Below, piece by piece: positions 32,453 to 36,925 of a stretch of 36,925 bases of DNA. The translations under genes and the position numbers were made by a program. Position 1 is the first letter of the stretch. Each line of letters opens with the position of its first letter. The notes beneath the pieces were generated by a model. It saw only the letters and a program-made list of their open reading frames with translations. It did not search any database and was not told the origin of the DNA. Source of the stretch: CAZDDW01 sp043811105 (GTDB lineage Bacteria > Patescibacteriota > Patescibacteriia > UBA9934 > CAZDDW01); the NCBI GenBank assembly GCA_043811105.1, contig JBDRNK010000022.1:1-36925 (forward strand), in the 5' to 3' direction.

Positions 32453-33466
32453 ATGACATATCTTATTGTTGTTGTACTGGTTTTGTGTTCTGCCTTGTTT
32501 TCGGGTCTGACTTTAGGTTTCTTTAGTTTGAACAAAGACGACCTGGAGCGTAAGGCCGAGCTTGGTGATAAACAGGCCAAGAAGGTCTATAGCGTGCGCA
32601 AGAACGGAAATCAGCTTCTTTGTACACTTCTGATCGGCAATGTGGCTGTTAACTCAGTTTTGGCTATCTTTTTAGGATCAATCGCTTCTGGTGTAGTTGC
32701 CGGTTTTATAGCTACTGGTTTAATTGTTGTTTTTGGCGAGATTATTCCTCAAGCTGCGTTTTCTCGTTATGCCCTAGTGCTTGGATCAAAGTTATATTGG
32801 GTGGTTCGATTCTTTGTTTTTATTCTTTTTCCAATCTGTTGGCCAATGGCTTGGGTTTTGGACAAGGCTCTTGGTGATGAGTTAGACACAGTTTATTCTA
32901 AAGGCGAGTTGGTCAAGATGATTGAAAAGCACGAGGGTCTTTCTGAAAGTGATATTGACGCTGATGAGGAACGGATAATCAAAGGTGGATTATCATATTC
33001 TGATAAAACCGCACAGGATATTATGACTCCGCGTGTGGAAATGGTGGCTTTGAAGGAAGACCAGAAACTAAACAATAAGACTTTGGTAAAAATCATGGCT
33101 TCAGGTCATTCCAGAATTCCAGTTTACAAGGAACGTATGGACAATGTGGTTGGGATGCTTTATACCAAAGACCTGATTGCCATTGACCTGAAGAACAAAG
33201 TCGCCGGTACTGTGGCTCGTAAGAACGTTATTTTTGTTGATTCCGGAGAACGTCTTGATGATCTGTTTAATCAATTTAAAAAAACCAGAAATCATTTGTT
33301 TGTTATTATTGATGAATATAACAGTGTTGTTGGCTTGGTTTCGATTGAGGATGTGATTGAAGAAATAATCGGTGCTGAGATCGTTGATGAGTTTGATGTT
33401 CATGTTGATTTACAAGAACACGCTAAACGAAAAGCCAAGAAACGAATGATCAAGAAAAAAAAGTAG
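32453..33466 (+). CDS. CNNM/CorC-type transporter-associated protein (DUF21 plus CBS pair)
   Basis: The 337 residues start with a DUF21 membrane domain of about 135 residues (SALFSGLTLGFFSLNKDDL, later VVFGEIIPQAAFSRYA). A two-CBS cytoplasmic module follows, with QDIMTPRVEMVALKE, GHSRIPVYKERMDNVVGMLYTKD and HLFVIIDEYNSVVGLVSIED. This is the HlyC/CorC/CNNM family linked to magnesium or cobalt transport and nucleotide sensing. The usual C-terminal CorC_HlyC domain is missing; instead a short Lys-rich tail (AKRKAKKRMIKKKK) ends the protein. The molecular role is inferred from the family. Confidence 0.88.
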   Translation: MTYLIVVVLVLCSALFSGLTLGFFSLNKDDLERKAELGDKQAKKVYSVRKNGNQLLCTLLIGNVAVNSVLAIFLGSIASGVVAGFIATGLIVVFGEIIPQAAFSRYALVLGSKLYWVVRFFVFILFPICWPMAWVLDKALGDELDTVYSKGELVKMIEKHEGLSESDIDADEERIIKGGLSYSDKTAQDIMTPRVEMVALKEDQKLNNKTLVKIMASGHSRIPVYKERMDNVVGMLYTKDLIAIDLKNKVAGTVARKNVIFVDSGERLDDLFNQFKKTRNHLFVIIDEYNSVVGLVSIEDVIEEIIGAEIVDEFDVHVDLQEHAKRKAKKRMIKKKK

Positions 33467-33490
33467 GGCCCACAAGTCCAAATAAAAAAG

Positions 33491-33512
33491 CACCCGCTTG
33501 TTCAGGCGGGTG
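33491..33512 (+). terminator. Terminator-like hairpin, CACCCGC type (copy 1)
   Basis: The stem CACCCGC/GCGGGTG is followed by TTTGAGTTT. It lies 25 bases after the CBS-protein stop and just before the toxin-antitoxin promoter. Two near-identical hairpins occur at 34042 and 35305. Confidence 0.7.
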
Positions 33513-33519
33513 TTTGAGT

Positions 33520-33559
33520 TTGACAAAAAGATTAACTTAAGTTAAACTTTAGTTAATCT
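33520..33559 (+). promoter_or_regulatory. Promoter and palindromic operator of the toxin-antitoxin operon
   Basis: TTGACA (33520-33525), a 17-base spacer and TAAACT (33543-33548) are present. A 14-base perfect palindrome TTAACTTAAGTTAA (33532-33545) covers the spacer and -10. A wider inverted repeat AGATTAAC/GTTAATCT (33529-33536, 33552-33559) surrounds it. This is the expected layout for autorepression by the antitoxin or the complex. Confidence 0.8.
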
Positions 33560-33579
33560 TAATCTAAGCTCAAAACAAT

Positions 33580-33795
33580 ATGGAAAAAATGATTGGTTTA
33601 AAAGATTTGCGCGAGAATGTGGATACTTACACCAAGCGTGTAAAAGCCGGCGATTCTTTTGTGGTTATGCGTCGCTCTATTCCCCTGTTTAAAATAACTC
33701 CTGTAGAAGATGACGGGGTCTGGGAAGATGTGATTGATTTTACAAAGATCAAAAAAGGCGGGATTGATATTGATGAGCTTTTACAACGTCTTTAG
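33580..33795 (+). CDS. Antitoxin, Phd/YefM type
   Basis: The 71 residues have the Phd/YefM start (MIGLKDLRENVDTYTKRVKAGDSFVVMRRS). It gives the DNA-binding fold, with IPLFKITPVEDD following. The acidic tail (WEDVIDFTKIKKGGIDIDELL) should wrap the toxin. A palindromic operator lies at its promoter. The toxin gene starts three bases after the stop, a typical two-gene operon. It is expected to neutralise the toxin and repress the operon. Confidence 0.88.
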   Translation: MEKMIGLKDLRENVDTYTKRVKAGDSFVVMRRSIPLFKITPVEDDGVWEDVIDFTKIKKGGIDIDELLQRL

Positions 33796-33798
33796 TTT

Positions 33799-34038
33799 AT
33801 GGATAAGATTGCCAAGGCTTTGTGCAAGTTGTCGACAAAGGAAAAAAAGATGGTTAAGTCTGCTTTGTTGAAAGTGAAATTAGGACAGGTCACCGGGCTT
33901 GATGTCAAGAAGTTGAAGAATAGAGATGATATATATCGAGTCCGCAAGGGCGATCTACGAATATTGTTTCACCGAACTAAAGACAGTATAAAGATATTGG
34001 CTCTTGAGCGCCGGATCGATACAACATATAAAAAATAA
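33799..34038 (+). CDS. RelE-family toxin (mRNA interferase type)
   Basis: The 79 residues match the RelE/ParE fold: a helical start (IAKALCKLSTKEKKMVKSAL), then LDVKKLKNRDDIYRVRKGDLRILFH, then IKILALERRIDTTYK. The pattern YRVRxGDxRIxF is characteristic. The basic residues and the C-terminal RRIDTTYK (family: ...R...YK) point to ribosome-dependent mRNA cleavage rather than gyrase poisoning, but this is inference. It is coupled to the antitoxin gene upstream. Confidence 0.88.
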   Translation: MDKIAKALCKLSTKEKKMVKSALLKVKLGQVTGLDVKKLKNRDDIYRVRKGDLRILFHRTKDSIKILALERRIDTTYKK

Positions 34039-34041
34039 AAT

Positions 34042-34062
34042 CACCCGCTGTGTAGGCGGGTG
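34042..34062. terminator. Terminator-like hairpin, CACCCGC type (copy 2), bidirectional
   Basis: The stem CACCCGC/GCGGGTG lies between the convergent toxin and 384-residue genes, with T-rich sequence on both sides (ATTTTATTTTTT on the minus strand). Confidence 0.8.
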
Positions 34063-34069
34063 TTTAGGT

Positions 34070-35224
34070 TCAGCTGCAGAGCAAGCAGCGGAAAGGTTCG
34101 TTTTTATTTAGGCACCCTGGGTAGATGCTATTACGATCATGGGTGGTGACCCAGCGCACACCAACCCTATTTGACACGCCTTTGCTGGTGAAGCTGGGGT
34201 TTTGTCGAAGATGAAGTTTGTGTTCTGACTCAGCAAAGATTTCAATGTGAGATGCACGAAAGCGCTCGGTTCCATTGTCAAACCTTTGTTTGGCCGGCAA
34301 CCAAACTGAGGTTGGTATTCTTAGTTGCCAAGTGGCGATCAAACTCTGGTGTTTGCGTTCAAATCTGCTGATTACATCCTTTTGCTCGCCACACACAAGG
34401 AAGGCCAAGTGTCCGGCTGTGACCCTGTTTCTGTATCCGGGATCAAATGACTCCAGGAAGTTGCCCGGAACGTAACAGACCCCCTTGGAGTACTGTCTGT
34501 TTGGATCAACAACCAGTGCTGTTCCCTCATGTAGATTGAATCTACTAAGTACATCCATGGCATGACTAGACATGAGAACGCCGTCGGCATTTATGCTGCC
34601 AGGTCCGTTGTAGTGCTTGTTGAATCTGCCCAAAATCGAATGGAAAGCCCTGATCAGTTCCAGGGTCTCTTTGTTGAGCCATTCTTCCGGACGATAGTGC
34701 TGCTCAGAATCTTCACAGTGCTCGATGTGGCGAAAGAAGTTGTCTACACTGTCTATCCGCATGATCCAGCGAAGCGGCATCAGGGTACGCACAGGATCTG
34801 GCATGATCACGGTTATGGCTGTGGTTTCTGACAAAGGCACTTCTTCGCCAGTGAAGACGAAGTTGGAACTAGTCAAAGCAGAAAGCATCTGCTTCCGTGC
34901 TTCAGTGTGCCCCTCTCTGTCTAGTTGGGCCATTAACATCAGAAGGACGGAACCATCTCCGACAAGGTCTTGCCAAAGCCGTTTGGCTTCGCTTGGTGTC
35001 TTGGTGTTGTCCATGATGTAACGCAGCAAACCAGCAAGTTTTCCTGACTCGCCTCGACGGCGGGCAAAGATCTTGTGTCCGGTTAGCTGTGTTCGCAGTT
35101 CAGCAATTTGAGTTTCGTGGTTTTGCTCTTGTAAAAAGTCTGTGTCTTCAGGCACTGTTCTACTCCTAGAACCATCTGAAGCAGCATCTCCTGAAAGATA
35201 CCGTGGTGTACGATCCAGGCTCAC
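34070..35224 (-). CDS. Unrecognised 384-residue protein
   Basis: I do not recognise this soluble protein. It starts at GTG 35224 (in frame; the preceding codons are open, so the start is uncertain). It has no signal or membrane helix. The first 45 residues are polar and probably disordered. A helical part spans about 45-120. The middle holds FTGEEVPLSETTAITVIMPDP (quoted in part) and HIEHCEDSEQHYRPEEW. The C-terminal half is strand-rich, with a Cys-rich end GCLNKNEPFRCLLCS (Cys371, 380, 383). Codon use is GC-rich like the 828-residue gene. No known catalytic motif stands out. It lies between the toxin-antitoxin pair and the frameshifted gene, on the opposite strand from the former, flanked by matching terminators. 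Confidence 0.7.
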   Translation of the reverse strand: MSLDRTPRYLSGDAASDGSRSRTVPEDTDFLQEQNHETQIAELRTQLTGHKIFARRRGESGKLAGLLRYIMDNTKTPSEAKRLWQDLVGDGSVLLMLMAQLDREGHTEARKQMLSALTSSNFVFTGEEVPLSETTAITVIMPDPVRTLMPLRWIMRIDSVDNFFRHIEHCEDSEQHYRPEEWLNKETLELIRAFHSILGRFNKHYNGPGSINADGVLMSSHAMDVLSRFNLHEGTALVVDPNRQYSKGVCYVPGNFLESFDPGYRNRVTAGHLAFLVCGEQKDVISRFERKHQSLIATWQLRIPTSVWLPAKQRFDNGTERFRASHIEIFAESEHKLHLRQNPSFTSKGVSNRVGVRWVTTHDRNSIYPGCLNKNEPFRCLLCS

Positions 35225-35265
35225 CTGAGCCTTGAATCGACCACCCCCTGAAAGGTGATATCAGG

Positions 35266-35294
35266 ATCTTGTTGTAAAATGTGTGGTTTGTCAA
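35266..35294 (-). promoter_or_regulatory. Possible promoter of the 384-residue gene
   Basis: TTGACA (35289-35294), a 17-base spacer and CAAGAT (35266-35271) are present. The -35 is perfect but the -10 is weak. Confidence 0.4.
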
Positions 35295-35304
35295 GAAATA
35301 AAAT

Positions 35305-35325
35305 CACCCGCCTAGTTGGTGGGTG
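35305..35325 (-). terminator. Terminator-like hairpin, CACCCGC type (copy 3)
   Basis: The stem CACCCGCC/GGTGGGTG (one wobble) with loop TAGTT is followed on the minus strand by ATTTTATTT. It ends the small frameshifted gene. Confidence 0.75.
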
Positions 35326-35335
35326 TTTGAGTTGA

Positions 35336-35720
35336 TCATTCTTCGATACGATGGATAATTCCACCCGGGTCGTCTTCGTTGACCAGGATCGGCTTGGGGA
35401 TCTCGACACAGGTGCACTGAGGCAGGTGTCTCCGGGCAAAGACCTCGAGTGAGTTGGCGATGACCAGGGCCAAGCGGTTGAGTACCTCTGGCGTGCGTTC
35501 CGGTCGCCGATACAGACCGATGATGTAGACGCAGAGCTCTTTACCGAGCCCCTGTTGAACATGGTCACGATCCAGGAAGACAGTCACCTGCTCTTTGGTA
35601 ACTTTTAGTTCGGACACACTGGCCACTGCCGTGCGGACGTACTCGAGTAACCATACTAGTCCAGGTGTTCCATCCGGGATGCCTTTGACTTCGATGACCG
35701 GCGTATTTTTTCCTCTCCAT
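35336..35720 (-). pseudogene. Small alpha/beta protein gene with apparent frameshift near the start
   Basis: Two frames must be joined. From ATG 35720 the frame reads M-E-R-K-K and then leaves the coding frame. A second frame, open to the stop at 35336, carries the long sensible protein TPVIEVKGIPDG through GIIHRIEE. Removing one A from the A6 run (plus-strand T6, 35706-35711) fuses them into about 128 residues starting MERKNTPVIEVKG. A conventional in-frame start exists only at GTG 35626 (96 residues), cutting off a well-formed N-terminal beta-alpha part. The predicted order beta-alpha-beta/beta-alpha-beta and PVIEV near the N-terminus faintly recall tautomerase-like proteins, but I am not sure. 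The leader has an 8-bp hairpin over the start. It could be a pseudogene, a sequencing error or programmed slippage. Confidence 0.6.
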
Positions 35721-35742
35721 TTGTGTGATATTTATGGAGAGA
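35711..35742 (-). promoter_or_regulatory. Hairpin covering the start of the frameshifted gene
   Basis: On the minus strand CTCTCCAT pairs perfectly with ATGGAGAG (plus-strand 35713-35720 and about 35735-35742). It encloses the ATG at 35720, right at the predicted 5' end of the mRNA. Confidence 0.6.
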
Positions 35743-35744
35743 CC

Positions 35745-35773
35745 AGTATAGCGAAACAGGCACAAGGTGTCAA
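35745..35773 (-). promoter_or_regulatory. Strong promoter of the frameshifted small gene
   Basis: TTGACA (35768-35773), a 17-base spacer and TATACT (35745-35750) are present, a near-consensus promoter directly after the ABC gene terminator. Such a good promoter argues against long-dead pseudogene status. Confidence 0.85.
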
Positions 35774-35777
35774 AATA

Positions 35778-35807
35778 AAAACCCTGCCGTGGAAACGACA
35801 GGGTTTT
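35778..35807 (-). terminator. Terminator of the ABC exporter gene
   Basis: The hairpin AAACCCTG..CAGGGTTT with inner CGT/ACG is followed by TTTTTATTTT on the minus strand. The gene's TAA lies within the stem's 5' arm as transcribed. Confidence 0.88.
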
Positions 35808-36925
35808 AGTGTCCGTTCTGGGCGCTGGCTAGGTCGTAGTACAGGCCGTGATGATCGAAGAGTTGCTTGTGGGTTCCCTCTTCAACAATCTGCCCCTTGT
35901 CCAAGACGATAATGCGGTCGGCATTTTGAATCGTGCTCAGGCGGTGGGCGATCAGGATCATGGTGCGGCTGCCCTGGAGCTTGGTGATCGACTCGTGGAT
36001 CAGTTGTTCAGACAACGGATCCAGATGGGATGTGGCTTCGTCAAAGATGAGCACGGCAGGGTCGCACAGAATCGCGCGGGCGATACCAACGCGCTGGCGC
36101 TGTCCACCGGAAAGTTTTAGACCGCGCTCACCAACAAGGGTCTCATACCCATCCTCCAACTGATCAACAAATTCATCCACGTTAGCAATAGCTGCGGCGC
36201 GACGAATTTCACCCTCAGTTGCTTTTGGACAACCATAGGCAATATTCTCAGCCACGGTAGCGTCGAAGGTCTCGACCTCCTGGGGCACAATGGCCAGGTG
36301 TCGTCGGAATGACTCAAGATCGAGGTTTCGAACATCTTGCCCGTCAATCTGCACCTGACCTGAACAAACGTCGTAGAAGCGCGGAATCAGGCGAGCTAAG
36401 GTGCTCTTACCACCACCAGATGGACCGCAAACACCGATAGTTTCACCAGATTGAATTTCTAGATTAACCCCATGCAAACCATTGCTAGTGTTTGGGTAGC
36501 AGAAGTGAACGTTATCGAACCCGATACAGCCCTGAAGACTGTGTAGCTTTTTGGCTGCGGGTCGAGAAGCGATTTCAACCGGTTCATTCAGGATGTCAAT
36601 CATCCGGATTACACTTTCACTGGCATCAGCGATTTTTTCGTACAAGCGAGAGAGTCGATGAATTGAACCATAGACTTTGTTAGAGAGGATCAAGAACAGA
36701 ACAAGAGAACCGATTGATATCGTTCCCAAAGAAACCTGATAAACTGCTGCCGCCAAGACCGCCACCTGTCCGGTGAGAATTACCCCGGAACGATACCAGT
36801 CAAAGTTGATCTGCCAAAGCCATTCAGCCAACTCATCAGAGAAAATCTTTTTCTTCAACGAGTAATAGGTTTGATATTCACGCCGTTCCTGTACAAATGA
36901 CTGCACGCTTTGGATGTTGATCACC
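35806..36925 (-). CDS. ABC exporter, MsbA/MDR type, partial (N-terminus outside window)
   Basis: About 372 codons are visible, running off the right edge. The first visible GTG is probably internal, since full-length half-transporters have about 580 residues. The last part of the membrane domain (two to three helices, including SGVILTGQVAVLAAAVYQ) precedes the ATPase. That part has the A-loop region VHFCYP, Walker A GPSGGGKST, Q-loop VPQEVETFDATVAENI, signature LSGGQRQRVGIARAIL, Walker B VLIFDEATSHLD and the switch His in LIAHRLS. All catalytic residues are present. It is a homodimer-type exporter of lipids, drugs or peptides; the substrate is unknown. Its GC-rich codon use resembles the unusual gene class in this window. 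Confidence 0.92.
   Translation of the reverse strand, partial: VINIQSVQSFVQERREYQTYYSLKKKIFSDELAEWLWQINFDWYRSGVILTGQVAVLAAAVYQVSLGTISIGSLVLFLILSNKVYGSIHRLSRLYEKIADASESVIRMIDILNEPVEIASRPAAKKLHSLQGCIGFDNVHFCYPNTSNGLHGVNLEIQSGETIGVCGPSGGGKSTLARLIPRFYDVCSGQVQIDGQDVRNLDLESFRRHLAIVPQEVETFDATVAENIAYGCPKATEGEIRRAAAIANVDEFVDQLEDGYETLVGERGLKLSGGQRQRVGIARAILCDPAVLIFDEATSHLDPLSEQLIHESITKLQGSRTMILIAHRLSTIQNADRIIVLDKGQIVEEGTHKQLFDHHGLYYDLASAQNGH

Noticed and set aside
35221..35568. Minus-strand 115-residue frame overlapping the small frameshifted gene
   Set aside because: It is Ser/Arg/Thr-rich and runs through the terminator; the other frame has regular secondary-structure patterning.
36922..36924. GTG as true start of the ABC exporter
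   Set aside because: It would leave a membrane domain of only two or three helices; the gene more likely continues beyond the window.
1..36925. CRISPR arrays, insertion sequences, integrases or rRNA genes
   Set aside because: I saw no regularly spaced repeats, transposase or integrase motifs, or rRNA signatures.

Overview
The window looks like chromosomal DNA of a Candidate Phyla Radiation (Patescibacteria) bacterium. Most genes are AT-rich, tightly packed and lack Shine-Dalgarno sites. There is a tandem array of small VirB2/TrbC-like pilins of the kind common in that group. Core genes are compact, and TGA is used as a normal stop, which argues against the recoded Gracilibacteria and Absconditabacteria lineages. 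I cannot name the lineage further from sequence alone.

Layout. Bases 1-4702: the N-terminal part of an exported SpoIID/LytB-type protein (minus), divergent from a flippase, an O-antigen ligase/polymerase-like protein and a small anchored protein (plus), i.e. envelope polysaccharide export. Then tRNA-Ser(CGA), galU, a solute-binding lipoprotein and five pilin-like genes (4737-9708). The fourth pilin gene has an unusual GC-rich leader that can fold over its own start codon. Bases 9758-13800 (minus): three unrecognised genes, two secreted coiled-coil proteins and one 828-residue polytopic membrane protein. They have strong Shine-Dalgarno sites, higher GC and promoter-proximal hairpins, unlike their neighbours. 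This is my best candidate for an undescribed envelope system.

Bases 14034-17170 (minus): an iron-sulfur operon in the order cysteine desulfurase, IscU-type scaffold, three-cysteine ferredoxin, FAD/NAD(P) reductase. Then a palindromic cluster, tRNA-Cys, a 3D-domain cell-wall protein and a class A penicillin-binding protein. Bases 21063-24762 are the classic origin region: dnaN and dnaA (minus), divergent from rpmH-rnpA-yidD (plus), with DnaA-box-like sites on both sides of dnaA. Next come the tig-nfo-yggU operon and a proton-pumping pyrophosphatase (minus). These are followed on the plus strand by rnhB, a LysM/M23 peptidase, an ArfB-like rescue factor, a zinc-ribbon membrane protein and a CNNM/CorC-type CBS protein.

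The right end (33480-36925) is accessory in character. It holds a Phd/RelE-type toxin-antitoxin pair with a palindromic operator, an unrecognised 384-residue protein, a small gene with an apparent one-base frameshift in an A6 run, and the C-terminal two thirds of an ABC exporter. Near-identical terminator hairpins separate these units. No rRNA, CRISPR array or transposase was found. The only gene-free stretches are under about 300 bases and are described as promoters, terminators, origin segments or leaders.
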